From Lepus europaeus (taxonomy: Eukaryota > Chordata > Mammalia > Lagomorpha > Leporidae), in contig NC_084830.1 in the NCBI RefSeq assembly GCF_033115175.1, forward strand, positions 112,060,709-112,124,708: a stretch of 64,000 bases of DNA. Reading direction: 5' to 3'. The position numbers and the translations under genes were made by a program. A model generated the notes under the pieces. It was given only the letters and a program-made list of their open reading frames with translations. It had not been told where the DNA came from and did not search any database. Shown one piece after another: positions 22,201 through 36,766 of this stretch. Positions within the stretch are counted from its first letter, which is position 1, and each line of letters starts with the position of its first letter.

Positions 22201-25200
22201 TACTTAGATTTTATGCAGTAATAGATGGGCTGCTTATGCACTGAGGACTTGCTTTCAGCTGGCCTCTGGCCACAAGCATCAAAGCTATAGATAGAACTAC
22301 TAGGTTGATTTCGTAGCGAACTGCTCTTCTCCTTACCTCATAGAATTATTAAGTACACTTGTGGTTGTATTTACTATGCTTATATTTACCTCATATTTTC
22401 ATTGTAAATAAGTGATGTTTGAGCTTCATGCCTCTTCATTTTGGTAGGTAGCAAAATAGCGACCATAAATACTTTAATACCCTAGAAAGCGCAAAAGTTG
22501 GTAATTATGTCACTTGCTAAATGGTAGGAATGTATCATAATTGAGAATTTGTCTTCTGTGTTCTTGCTGCCTCATGCCTTTTGAATAGCGATTATTTCCC
22601 TGCCATAAAGAAATGAATTCCAGGACTCTGCTGAGTTGAAAGGATCTCTATGCAAAAGGTAGCTGTTACCAACCTTTTTTTTTTTTTTTTTTTTTTTTTT
22701 TCTGTTTTTTTCATTTGGAGCTACTGTGAGGACTCCACTCTGTTTCAGTCCCTATTTTCCTGATTTTAAAAAGAAAGTTAAAATTGAGATCTGCTAGAAA
22801 TAAAAGGGGTGTGTAATTTTTGAGTTTGTGTGTTGAGGTTAATACTAAGAAGTTTTGATCTGCAAGATGGTATCTCTAGTTATCCTGTCTTTAAGAACAG
22901 ACGGCACTAACCAAGTAGTAACCCAGATGTAAAATGGGTCTTGGGCTTTTTGTAATGTAGATTTGGGGAAAAAAAACCTACCTATGTGGACAATAACACT
23001 TAGGGAAATTAGTTTTTCCAATTTAATTTGCAGTATTTCATAGAACATGGTGCTTCTCTAGTCCAATACACAAATACGTGGGTCATAAAAAGGCTTAAAG
23101 TTTTATGATCATGTTCTGCTTCATGAGTTCCTAGGTGGTGGTGGTTGTATATTCTTTACTACCTACACATTTTATAATCTGAAGTATTTAATGTAATTTT
23201 AAAAGCATAAGTGAGTTTATTATGCTATAATTATACAGCTTTATTATAATTGGTGTGTGTGAGATTTTTAAGAAGTTGGTGCGTTGGTTCCAGTGCTTTG
23301 GTATAGTGCACAGAGCCACCACCTGTGACACCAGCATCCCATTTGGGTACTGCTTGGGTTCCTAGCTGCTGCACTTCTGATCCAGATCCCTGCTAGTGTG
23401 CCTGGGAAGGCAGCACTTCTGATCCAGATCCCTGCTAGTATGCCTGGGAAGGCAGCAGAGCATGGCCCAGTTTGCACCCACATGGGAGACCTGGAAGAAG
23501 CTCCTGGTTCCTGGCTTTGGACTGGCCCATCTGTAGCTGTTGGGGCCATTTGGGGAGTGAACCAGCGGATGGCAGATAACCTCTCTCTTTTTCTCTCCCT
23601 CACTCTATGTTACAAATAAATCTTTGCGAGGGGGGGAGGCGAGGAGGGAAGATGTGTTTTGATTGTCTCATGGAAACAGCTCCTGAAAACTTTTGTAAAA
23701 AGGCAAGGAGGCAGGGTGGGTGTTTGGCCTAGCTGTTAAGGGGCTTGGACTTGTATTCTGTATCTGAGTGCCCAGGTTTGAGTCTCAACTCCACTCTTGA
23801 TTCCAGCTTCCTCTTCATGTGCCCCCTGGGAGACAAGAGGTTATAGCTCAAGCACTTGGATTCTTGCCCACCCTTGTGGAGACCTGGATTGAATTCCAGG
23901 TTCTTGGCTTTCTCCTGGGCTAGCCCTGGCTTTTGAGGGCATTTGAGGAGTGAAATAATAGATGGGAGCTCATTGTCATTCTCCTCTATGCAACTCTAAT
24001 TAGTTAAAACAAAAAAAATCAGGGGCTGGCGCTGAGGCATGGTGGGTAAAGCCACCACCTGCAGTGCCGGCATCCCATATGGGCGCTGGTTCAAGTCCTG
24101 GTCATTCCACTTCTGATCCAGCTCTGCTATGGCCTGAGAAAGCAGTAGAAGATGGCCCAAGCCCTTGGGCCCCTGCACCCACGTGGGAGACCCAGAGGAA
24201 GCTCCTGGCTCCTGGCTTAGGTTAGGCACAGCTCTGGCTGTTGTGGCCAGTTGGAGAGTGAACCAGCAGATGGAAGGCCTCTCTCTCTCTCTGCCTCTCT
24301 TCTCTCTCTCTGTAACTCTGACTTTCAAATAAATAAATAAATAAATATTTTAAAAAAACTAAAAAGCAGTGCGAGGGGTTTTTTGGTTGTTGGTACCTAA
24401 ACAGTGATTTTCTTTATCTGAGAGAGTCAATAAACATTAACACTTCAAACTTCAAAATACATTGTTTCTGCCAGGTGGGAGAGAGGGGCATGGGATAGTG
24501 GACCACCACATACAAGAAGTCTTCCAAAGTTCATGGAAAATGTGTATTATGGTAAAAATTACAGATTTTGAGGGTTTTTTAAACATCAAACTAATCTTTT
24601 AATACTGTTTCCTGCGGAACTTTCTGAAGTATCATTGTACTGACAGCCTTTGTACTATAAACTCGAGAGAGAGGGAGAAAAGTGTGGGGGGGGGGGGTTT
24701 GAACATGTATCTTTACTACACTGCATGCATTACAAAGTAAAGTATATATTGTGGAGTTGCCTGTTGGTAAACCTTTGGAATTAGAAATTTTGGTACTTAC
24801 TTCCTTTTCTAAAACTATGAATATTTTTTTATTCCCCAGTATGTGTTAACTTAGAATATTTTTCTGGCCGGTAAGTTTCCTTTAAAGCTTAATTCATGGT
24901 TTTGTGTGAGAGTTTAAAGTTCTTCATGTCAGTGTTAATTGGAGGTTTTGCTTTCAAGAATGATAGTATTGAGGTATTTATAAACCTGGGAGCAGAGGCA
25001 GCTGGAAATAAAAATGGTGTGAACTTTGAACCTGTTGTAATGCTTTAGCTTTGTAGTTTGCTCCCTGAGCAACATTTTATAATTCTAGGCATATTTTGAC
25101 ACATTTGACATGAGGCACAGGAAAAAAAACCTGTAAATACTGATTTTTAAAATCAGTATTGGATTTTGAGAAGTAAAGGTTTTTGGATTAATAAATGTCA

Positions 25201-28200
25201 CATTGTGGAAATGTTTCTGTTCCAAAAGGTACTTTCTGGAGTAGTGATTTCCACCCCTCCCCACAAGAATCAAGCATCTAATAGGAAAATTCATTTTTCT
25301 GTGTAATATCAAAGATTTCTTTAAACACCCACTGAAAAGTGCCTTAATTACATGGCTTTTCATCAAACTGGGACAATCCTCAAAGACTTTCTCTTCTTGA
25401 TTTAATCAGACCTGTAGTTTTCTTTGAGTGTTACTTGAGCAAATGCTCTGGGTGTGAATTTCCCCCTCTGTAATCATTGATACTGCTGCTTGTTAACTAA
25501 TTTGTTTGAACATAGGGTGTAGGTGAGGGCAGGGAAGTGATAGGTAACATTTTGCTTCTGCCATCTATGTTAGAAACCAAAGTGGAGTTCCTGACTCCTG
25601 ATGTGAATTTTTTTTAGAGCAGAAGTTAGATTTCTTTCTTTCTTTCTTTCTTTTTTTTTTTTTTAAGATTTATTTACTTGAAAGTCAAAGTTACAGGGTC
25701 AGTGAAGGAGAGGCAGAAAGAGAGAGGTCTTCCATCTGCTGGTTCACTCCCCAATTGGCCACAATGGCTGGATCTGCACCGATCAGAAGCCAGGAGCTTC
25801 TTCTGGGTCTCCCACGTGGGTGCAGGGGCCCAAGAACCTGGGCCATCTTCTACTGCTTTCTCGGGCCATAGCAGAGAGCGGGATCAGAAGTGGAGCAGCC
25901 AGGACTCTAACCAGCGCCCATATGGGCTGCTGGCACTGCAGGCGGCGGCTTTACCTGCTATGCCACAGCGCCAGCCCCTGTAGATTTCTTCAGTAAACTG
26001 AAAGCAAAACTTACTAATGCCACATTTATGTTTTCTGAGAGTATATTATTGTATGTTTTCACAGAAGAGTGTTAGTCATATAAAATGGCTTCTCTTACTA
26101 GCTACCTCAGAAAGTTGAAAAGATTTGATCAGTTTTACCTGCTTCTGTTGCTTCCTGATCACTTATGTCATTCTGTAGATGACATAAATACCTGGTGCTT
26201 CTTTGGGATCTTGCTGCCTGTCCATAGCTTAGCAAATTAGGAATAAACTCATTTTCTTTCTTTAAAAAACTTTGTTTTTTAAGATTGTGTTTAGTGTAGC
26301 TCTGGGTCTACAATTTGGGTATCCAATATAAAAAGAAATGAGCTGTGTCTTCCAGAAGAAGATAATGAGAGTCACTCCTTCCTCATACTCCAAATCATGT
26401 TTTCATTTTAGTAAATGTATAAATTCTAAAATGAAGAAATGTAAAAAAACTATTGAATATATTTTGTGGCCAGGTATTTTATAATCCATATAGCTTTAAG
26501 TATTGAATTATTTTTAAGCCTTTGTTACATGGTACCAAAGCACAGAAAGAAACCTTCTAGTATGGAATCCTTTCTTTCCCATTTTTTAATGAATTGACCT
26601 TTGTCTGTAATCTGTCTCCTTTCCTTGTCTGTGAAGTGACACAAGTACTGGGGCAGCCTTATTATCCTAGAGGCATGGAGGATTGAAAGAGCCAGTACAT
26701 GTGATCAGCATATATCTGGCAGGTAGTGAGTACTCAACAAATGTTTCCTGGAGTTCTATGGAAAACTGCGTCATTGTGCTTTAATTCTCAGAAGAATTTT
26801 GCAATTCACAATAGGATGCTTATTTTCTCCCCCAGCCTTGGAATAATGATAAAGTATTATCTGTGTCTACATAAGGATTATGACCAATAAATATAAGGAA
26901 ATAGGAGTCCCAGATTAGGGCCAGCATTGTGGTGCACAGGGTTAAGCTGCTGCCTGTGACACCAGCATCCCATATGAGCACGATCTCCATCAGTATTTAG
27001 ACAAAGCCATAGCAAAGTGGAAGTTCTCTCCTCTCTTCAGAGAAAAGTACACCCTTCTTTGGTGGCCCCTTCTTTCTGCTAGGGTCTCACAGAGATCCTT
27101 AATATAGGACATTTTTTTGCTGCAGTGTCTTGGCTTTCCATGCCTGAAATGATGGGCACTGATTAGATTCCTCTGTGTTACTCCATGTTACTCCAACTTT
27201 CAAAATAAATAAATCTTTTTTTTTTTTTTTTTTGACAGGCAGAGTGGATAGTGAGAGAGAGAGACAGAGAGAAAGGTCTTCCTTTTTGCCGTTGGTTCAC
27301 CCTCCAATGGCCGCCGCGGCCAGCGCATCTCGCTGATCCGAAGCCTGGAGCCAGGTGTTTCTCCTGGTCTCCCATGCGGGTGCAGGGCCCAAGCACTTGG
27401 GCCATCCTCCACTGCCTTCCCGGGCCATAGCAGAGAGCTGGCCTGGAAGAGGGGCAACCGGGATAGAGTCCGGCTCCCCAACCGGGACTAGAACCCGGTG
27501 TGCCGGCGCCGCAAGGTGGAGGATTAGCCTGTTAAGCCACGGCGCCGGCCAAAATAAATAAATCTTTAAAAAGAAAAATGGGCTGGCATTTTAGCACAGC
27601 AGGTAAAGCCACTGCTATCCCATAGTGGGTGCTAGTTTGTGTCCCAGCTGCTTCACTTCTGATCCAGCTCCCTGCTAATGGTCTGGGGAAGTAGCAGATG
27701 ATGGCCCAAGTACTTGAGCTCCTGCCAGCCACATAGGAGACCCATTTGAAGCTGGTGGCTCTTTGTTTTAACAAATGGCCCGGTGTTAGCTATTGTGGCC
27801 ATCTGGGGAGTGAACCAGTGGAAGGTCTCTCTCCCTCTCTGTAACTTTCTGAATAAGTAAACATTAAATTTTTTTTTCAAGGTCTCAGATCTCACTGTTA
27901 AAAGTTGTTGATCCTGACAATAAACTGTATCTGAATGCCAGTCTCTGAGTCCCAGCTGCCCTGCTTCCAACCCAAATTCCTGCTAATGAGCCTGGAAAGG
28001 CAGCAGCTGATCGCTCAAGATACTTTTTCATGGCCCAGCCCCAGCTATTGTAGCCATTTTTGCCTTAGGCTTTTTTCCTGATTCCGAAGCTCTATTGGCT
28101 TAGTCCTCTGCCTTTGGATAGGCTGTTTTTATTTTCATTATTCCCTATGTTCAAACGCAGGCACAAGGAGTTTAGCATTCCTTCTCTTGGTCTGTATGTC

Positions 28201-31200
28201 TCTTGGTCTATATAATTTTATTTTATCTACCTCATTCTTGTGGATTTATATTTATATTCCCCTACCAGATGGAGCTCTCCCTGAAGGCAGGATTTTTATC
28301 TTCCTCTTGTTACATTCCCATTCGCTGGTGTAGAGAAGGTACTCAGTAATTAGGTATTGAAAGTAGTTGAGAGTTAAGATTCAGAGAGGCTAGTGGCTTT
28401 TCCAGAGTCCCATAGTCCAGTTATAGAACACCAAGTCAGAAACCTGAGTACTGCTTGCCTGAGTGTGCTGGTCCCTAAGAAGACTTACCTTCAGCGTTAT
28501 TAACAGCCAGTTTTATTAACTGGAAGTACCAAAGAAATCTAATATGCTGAGTTAGCAAAAAGAAGGTTTTGTTTTGTTATAAGGAGACCCTTTTCCCATG
28601 GGTTGCTTGACATGATTATAGGCTGATTTAATTATATTAAAGACTTTATAATAAAGATTTTGTAGGGCCGGCCCTGTGGTGTAGTGTGTAAAACCATTGC
28701 CTGCAGTGCTGGCATCCCATATGTGCGCCAGTTTGAATCCTGGCTGCTTCACTTCCTATCCCACTCTCTGCTATGGCCTGGGAAAGCAGTAGAAGATGGC
28801 CCAGGTTCTTGGGCCCCTGAACCCGCATGGGAGACCCGAGGAAACTCCAGGATCCTGGCTTTGGATAGGCCCAGCTCCTACTGTTGTGGCCATTTGGGGA
28901 GTGAATGAGTGGATGGAAAAATATCTCTCTGCCTCAGCCTTTCTGTAACTCTCTGCCTTTCAAATAAATAAATAAATCTTTAAAAAAATTTTTTTCATGC
29001 TCCTTGTGATAACCTATTTATTGAAACAGAATTGCTCAAATTCTCATCTACTGGGTCATGCAGGTACTTAATAAATGAAATAGAACATCTATCAGAGTAG
29101 GAATGGAAAAAGTTGTTGTATGTTTGGTTATTGGAATATATACAGATAAAACTTTGAAGGAAAAGCATGTGAGTTGCACATAGAAGATGTGTCTTCCCCA
29201 GTAAATATTATTTTTTGAAAGAATATTTATATGAAATACAGATTGACTCATTTCCCAAATGTCCACAACAGCTAATGCTGGGCCGGGCTGAATCCAGCAG
29301 TCTGGAATCCTGTGGGTCTCCCATGTAGGTGGCAAGCACCCAGGTGATAAGGCCATTGTCTGCTGCCTTCCCAGGCAGATTAGCAGGAAGCTAGATCAAA
29401 AGCAGAGCAGAGGTCAGCTCTGTGGTTTAGGTTAAGCCTTTGCCTGCAGTGCCAGCATCCCATATGGGCTCCAGTTCAAGTCCTGGCTGCTCCACTTCTG
29501 ATCAAGCTCCCTGTTGATGTACCTGGGAAAGCAGTGGAAGGTAGCCCAAGTTCTTGGGGCCCCTTCACCCACATAGGAAATCCAGATGAAGCTCCTGGCT
29601 TTGGTCTGGCCCACCCTGGCCATTGCAGCCATTTGGGGAGTGTATCAGCGGATGGAAAGTCTCTCTCCTCTCTACCTCTGCCTTTCACATGAATAAATAA
29701 ATCTTTAAATAAATAAAAGAGTAGGCAGGAGTCCCAAGTAGTGGCTTAACTTATTACACCACAGTAACCACCTCACCCAATAAATGTTATTGACCTAAAT
29801 GAATGATTAAGGATAAATGATGTTTGTGGTTAATTAACTAGTTTCTAGTTTGTGTTCCTAAAATAGATACTGTGTTTTTTTAATTCACAGCTTTCCCATG
29901 GTTTGGCATGGACATTGGAGGGACTCTCGTAAAGCTCTCATATTTTGAACCTATTGATATCACAGCAGAGGAAGAACAAGAAGAAGTTGAGAGCTTAAAA
30001 AGTATTCGGAAATATTTGACATCTAATGTAGCGTATGGATCCACTGGTATTCGGGATGTACATCTTGAACTGAAAGATTTAACACTTTTTGGCAGAAGGG
30101 GGAACTTGCACTTTATCAGATTTCCAACCCAGGATCTGCCCACTTTTATCCAAATGGGAAGAGATAAAAACTTCTCAACATTACAAACGGTGCTATGTGC
30201 TACAGGAGGTGGTGCTTACAAGTTTGAAAAAGATTTTCGCACAGTAAGTATACCTTATTGTAAACCAAAAATTGATCACTCGTTCTGTTCAGTTGTTTAA
30301 ATATGTAGCTAGGTTTCCATCTACCATGTCCCATAGCTAAGTTCGCACTGAGGATGTAAGGGAAGTTAGTATTCATGACTAGCTTTGTTCTGGGGGCGTT
30401 TTAAACACTTGTATGGAAAGTTTGGGCATGTTATTGTGTGTAATGTTTGGTGAAATCTTAAGTACCACAGTTACAATAAAAGGGGTGAGTGGAATCTTCA
30501 GTGAATTTTTGGCAGTGTGCAAAGACATATAAACTGGGTTTCAATTATTTGCTCTATTATTGTCCCATCTTTCCATGGTTGGATTTTGTTTCTGTTGTTT
30601 TTGTTTATCTGAAAGGCAGAAAGACAGTGCTCTTCCATCAACTGGTTTACTCTTCAAATGCCTGTAATGGCAGGGAAGCTGAAGCCAGGAGCCAGGAAAG
30701 ATTCCCTACTTAAGTGGCAGGAACCCACTCACCACTATTTCATAGGTCCACATTAGTAGGAAGCTGAAATCAGGAGCTAGAGCTAGGTATGGAACCCAAG
30801 CACTCCACTATCTGACACAAGCATCCTAACCACCATTACGTTCATCTCTCCTTGAACCCCCAAGATTGGAAACCAGTGTCTTGCTTAGTAAATAACTTGA
30901 ATGAAAAATTCTTTTTTACTCTGTTTTTCTGATTTTATACCACAACCCTACTGTAGTCCTGTGTCAGAGGGACAATGAATGTTGAGCTATGTAGTTTTAG
31001 GCCTGGTCTTTTGGATTATAGAGTTTAAAGTTGTATTTGGGGCTACTGAAATTTCTTTCCCTTGAAGCGTAGATGAGGACCATGTAAGAAAATTTAATTA
31101 CCTACATAAGGGAGCCCCTTGCAATGTGGGATAATTTAAATATCTTAAGTGCTTATTAAATTTTTTGGTTGGATAATGGTAATTTATATTTTATTTCAGT

Positions 31201-31921
31201 TCAACAGAGCTCAAAATTTGAAGCCAGTTTGGAACATAGTCCTTTCTCTTATTTTTTAAAAATTTTATTTTTTACAGATTGGAAACCTCCACCTGCACAA
31301 ACTGGATGAACTTGACTGCCTTGTAAAGGGCTTGCTGTATATAGATTCTGTTAGTTTCAATGGACAAGCAGAGTGCTATTATTTTGCTAATGCCTCAGAA
31401 CCTGAGCGATGCCAAAAGATGCCTTTTAACCTAGATGATCCCTATCCGTTGCTGGTGGTGAACATTGGCTCTGGAGTCAGTATTTTAGCAGTCCATTCCA
31501 AAGATAACTACAAACGAGTGACTGGGACGAGGTAATAGACCTTTTGGTCCTAGTGCAGCATTCACATTATTCCATGCACAGTATATTGATGTTGATTTCT
31601 CTAGAAAAATAATTTGGATTTGTGCAACAGTAAGAAAATGTAGATGTGGCCGGCGCCGTGGCTTAACAGGCTAATCCTCCGCCTTGCAGTGCCGGCACAC
31701 TGGGTTCTAGTCCTGGTCAGGGCGCCGGATTCTATCCCGGTTGCCCCTCTTCCAGGCCAGCTCTCTGCTATGGCCCGGGAAGGCAGTGGAGGATGGCCCA
31801 AGTGCTTGGGCCCTGCACCTGCATGGGAGACCAGGAGAAGCACCTGGTTCCTGCCTTCGGATCAGCACAATGCGCCGGCCGCAGCGGCCATTGGAGGCTG
31901 AACCAACGGCAAAAAGGAAGA

Positions 31922-31953
<32 letters not shown>

Positions 31954-34900
31954 ACTATCCACTCTGCCTGTCAAAAAATTAAAATTAAAAAAAAAAAAAA
32001 GAAAATGTAGATGTGTAAGTTAAAGTGTGGCAAATACTATCTTTTTTATGAGGTGAATAAAGACTGAAACTCTAAAGACTCAAACTGTAACTGTTGGGTA
32101 TAACTGCTCTACATCAATCAACTCCAAAATTTCGATAATGGTAAGAGTGAAAGTTTTATCTAGAATAATTGATTCCAGTAATATTTTTTCCAGAATTTAA
32201 CATGAGAGCATTTGCTTGGATATGACAGCATTCTATTCATTGCAGAACTCTCGAATCTCTTTTTTTTCCCAAAGTGTTATTATTTCTTCATTTTAAACCT
32301 TTTGTTGATATATTTAAGCTTGCCAAATGTGGAATAGTTTCACATTTAGACTGCAGTATTAATTATTATATGATGAAATCATTTTGAGTTCCTTATGGGA
32401 GTATATTAATGTTCCCAAATAGCTCATAAAGTTTCTGTAATACATGAAGTGAATGTGAAATGATATTTAAGTTTTTTCCTTATGTGTATATCAACTTTTA
32501 AGAAGAAATGTAGGCCTGTGGATCACTTCGCTAATCCTCCACCTGCGGCGCCGGCACCCCGGGTTCTGGTCCCAATTGGGGCACCGAATTCTGTCCCAGT
32601 TGTTCCTCTTCCAGTCCAGCTCTCTGCTGTGGCCCAGGAAGGCAGTGGAGGATGGCACAAGTGCTTGGGCAATGCACCCACATGGGAGACCAGGAGGAAG
32701 CACCTGGCTCCTGGCTTCGGATCGGCGCAGCACTGGCCGTATTGGCCATTTGGGAGGTGAAGCAACAGAAGGAAGACCTTTCTCTCTGTCTCTCTCTCTC
32801 TCTCACTGTCTAACTCTGCCTGTCAGAAATAAAAAAAAGAAGAAATGTAGGCTCCTGTTTAAGAAAGAATGGGGAGATATGACAAGTTGGATTTTACCAG
32901 CCAGTTTTTCTTGCCTTTGTCTGTTACATTGATATTTCAGCACTCAGCATTAATACTGGGTTTTTCTGTGTGTTCACCGGATAAGTTAATGATGTACCTT
33001 TTATTTCAAAGGAAGAATGCAGTGTATTCATACATCTTAGCAAGTTCTTTTTTCAATTTTTTTTTAGCCTTGGAGGGGGTACCTTTCTGGGTTTGTGTAG
33101 CTTACTAACTGGCTGTGAAAGTTTTGAAGAGGCTCTTGAGATGGCATCCAAAGGTGACAGCACCCAAGCAGACAAGCTGGTCCGTGATATTTATGGAGGA
33201 GATTATGAAAGATTTGGTCTGCCAGGTTGGGCTGTAGCATCTAGGTAAGTTTGATGTTTATGCTGGGATTCTTCAGGTCACTTCATTTTTAGAAAACAGT
33301 TTATCAGGAAGTCATAAGGATGTTTCCTTTTTACCCAGTTTAAGTTGGAAGTTCAAAGTTAAGCACTGTGGTGCAGCTTAAAAATTAAGTAAACGTTGAG
33401 AAGTCTACTCTGAGAGCACCTTATAAGAAGCCACTTTTATCATGCTTCATTATCTTTTCAGTGTCTCTCTGTGCCAGGATTGGGGGCCATTTGGATATTT
33501 GTAACATCATTCACAGGCCATACAAAATTGTCAACTTAAAAATTAAACTGCTATAGATTAATTAAATCTCGAGTCGTGCCTGCTGTTTCCTTGGCAGGTC
33601 CAGACCAAGTGATTTCAAGAGTCTTATATGGCTCATGGGTTGGATGTTCTCCACCTGTGTTCTATGCAAATATGAATATATGTCCTTAGTATCTTCCCCA
33701 GCTCTACAAAAGGTAGTGTACTTTGTACTATCATACAGCATACTGTATCTACTCTAAATAGCTATATAATCTAGAAATCTTTTTCACATTATCATTTATC
33801 CTCCTTTTACACATGTGCAGGCTTATTTGTAGGATAATTCTGAGAAGTAAGAATTCTGTAACAGTTAGCATGCCCTCCAGAGGAGTGGTACTATTCTGCA
33901 CCCTCACCAGGAACAGATGAAAGTGCCTGTTCATGTGTCCTTTCACCATGCAGTTTCACCACTAAAATGCTCTAAAACTGTTGAATTTTTGTAAAACCAA
34001 CAGAGAAAGTTTAATTTGCACTTCTCTCACCAACAGTGAGGTTAAGAACCTTACATATTTTCTGTGAGCAGTTTTTTATGTTCTGCTTTTCTGCTGGATT
34101 GTTATGCAGTTGAATTTATAAGTCTTTTCTCTTATGGCTTCTGGATATTGATTCATAGTAAGTAAGTCTTTGCATTCCAAATATGTAAAGGAATAAACCC
34201 TTAACTTTCTTATGATATTGTAATGGTATTTTTGGTATTTCAATCTTTGATTTACTTATAGTTTGTCTTAGAGTTTTGTGTTAGGTACGTAGAGATCCAG
34301 CTCTAGTTTTTTGTTTTTTTTTCAGAAGGCACTAATTATTTTAGAGGCATATGACATCCTTATGATGTTAAATCTTGTTATCGAAGATTACATGCTTTGC
34401 AGTAAAGCTTTTTATTTAGCTTGTCTTTGTTTAAGGCTACTTTGGTTCCTTTCAGACATTTTCTAAGTCCTTATTTAAGAGTGCACACTGCTTTTTAATT
34501 TATCCCTAAATATTCCTATTTTTGTCTTGTTTCCTATCATACTTTGTCAGTGGTTGTTGCTTGTGCATTCCCAGTCCCTTGTCAAGGCATTCAGTGCTCG
34601 TTGGTAATGGACTTGCCTGACTCCTCAGCAGCATCTCTTGTCTCCCTTACATGGTTGCTTCACCCTAGCCATTTGGTGTTACTTGAGATTTCATAGATGT
34701 TTTCAGTTCCCATTTCTGTATGCCTTTAACCTTTGCGTGCCTTGCCTAAGATTTTTCCTTCCCTTTTTTGCTAACTTTTTCTGATCCTCCTCTGAAAAGC
34801 CTTCCCTCGTATCTTCTAAGCTTTTTCCTTCTTACCACTTAACATAAGCTCTTTTCTGTTTGTGTTCCCAAGATAGCTTGTTGGTTTAGTTTTGTGTTTT

Positions 34901-36734
34901 GTTGGTTTGTTTCCTGTTACAGTTAGTCCTTTATGCCATCTGACTTCCTTTATTTAGGCAAGTCCAAATGTACTTCCCTCTCTTCTCTTGACTTCCTAAA
35001 ATAACCTTTTAATTGTTTTGTATCAAGTCTTAAACTGAAGCAGTTTTAGTAGTCTTTGCTTCCATACAGAACTAACCTTTACTGACACTTATTTTAATCT
35101 TATTTTTTTAAAGTAATACTTTATGCATGTACAGTTTTTATTAGTTTATTATGATCTTATCCTATCTTTTTTTGTGTTTGGGTGTTAATTTTATTCAGAA
35201 AATCCAGCTTATAGATAGATCTGCTAATATCTGAAATGGTTCTTATTATCAGCAGATTTGACTTTCCTTTGTTTTGCATTTCTCTGCAGTTTTGGAAATA
35301 TGATTTATAAGGAGAAGAGAGAATCTGTTAGTAAAGAAGATCTGGCAAGAGCTACCTTAGTTACTATCACCAATAACATCGGTTCTGTGGCACGAATGTG
35401 TGCTGTCAATGAGGTAAAAAAAAACTTTAATTACATGATAAACATGAATTACAATTTTATATACATATAGCAGGACTTTGTTTTCCTTAAGAAGGTATTC
35501 AGGATTGACAACTGTGCCATTCAATCCCAAGACACTTTGAGCACATTCCTATATGTTATATATTCAGCCACTGTTTACCTTGAAAGAAAGTTGAGGATCA
35601 TTCACCTTGAAAAAGAACATACATATATTAGACATTTTATATTTGGTCAGAAACCTTTTCAGAAATATACCACCTAAATCTCTTGAAATAAGTAATTGTT
35701 AAGAGTATCAATGTGGCCATTGATAGCAAAATCCTTGGAAGTTTTCTTACTGCCCTCGGCTTCTTTACAGTGCTGCCTTGTTGCATATGGATCAAGCAGC
35801 ATTGTACAGGGCTATGAAGGCATTGAGACTCGCTCTTCACGTGATACTTCAGTGGTGTGCACTGTTTGCTCTGAGAAAACCATGGTAAGCATCTACTACT
35901 AGAGTGACCACATAGTTAGGATTTTTTTTAAGAGAACATATATATAATGCTGCATTCATATACTGGAAATGTTTCCCATTAAATTTCTGTAAATAGCAGA
36001 TACTTCAAATGGATTGAGATACTGCTTTTTGAAGGAACCCTTCATTTATTTGTGTATTCATTGAGTAAATGGAGTACTGTGTACCAGGCATTGTTCGAGG
36101 CACTTGGAATATGACATATTGGTAAAGAAAACCAAGATCCCACATTTATTCTAGTGATGTAGATCATTTAGTATGTATTAGGTGATAAATGCTATTTTAA
36201 GAAAACAGGTTAAAGAGAATTGGGAGGAGGACAGAGGGTGGAAGAGGACAAATTGTCAAGTAATCAGATAGTTAAGAAGTATTCATTCAAAATGTGACCC
36301 TTGGACAAAGATACGAAGAAGGTAGGAGAATCATGCATTTGAATGTTAGTGGGAAGACGCTTCCCGCAGAGAAAACAACTGTATAAATCTTCTGAATCAT
36401 TCTGTGTTCAAATTCATAGTTTTTGTCTCTTACAGTTTCTCAACACCAGTATTATAAGTTGATTGACAGAGTCACTAATACATTTTCTAACCTAGATTTT
36501 GGGAATATTTCACTTTGGGAGTTGACAGTAATCTGAGACCTTTGTTCTTTCTAGGTCTAGATTTTCATTGACCACTTGGCCATGATTTACACAACTCATG
36601 TGCAAAGATTTATATCTGAACATCAGTTACTTAATGTGAGAGTAGAAGTGGATTTTCTAGAGATTCATAAACAGTTCTCCTAAGGTTTTCTAATTGTAGA
36701 GGTACCTATAAAAAGTATTGAATGTGGAATCTCC

Positions 36735-36766
<32 letters not shown>

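Noticed and set aside
22676-22701. T run in intron 1 as a SINE end
   Set aside because: No SINE body follows on either side, so it is kept as a plain homopolymer.
29908-30300. 130-codon frame as a complete small protein
   Set aside because: It is PANK3 exon 2 plus read-through into intron 2; the splice donor GTAAGTA at 30244 ends the exon.
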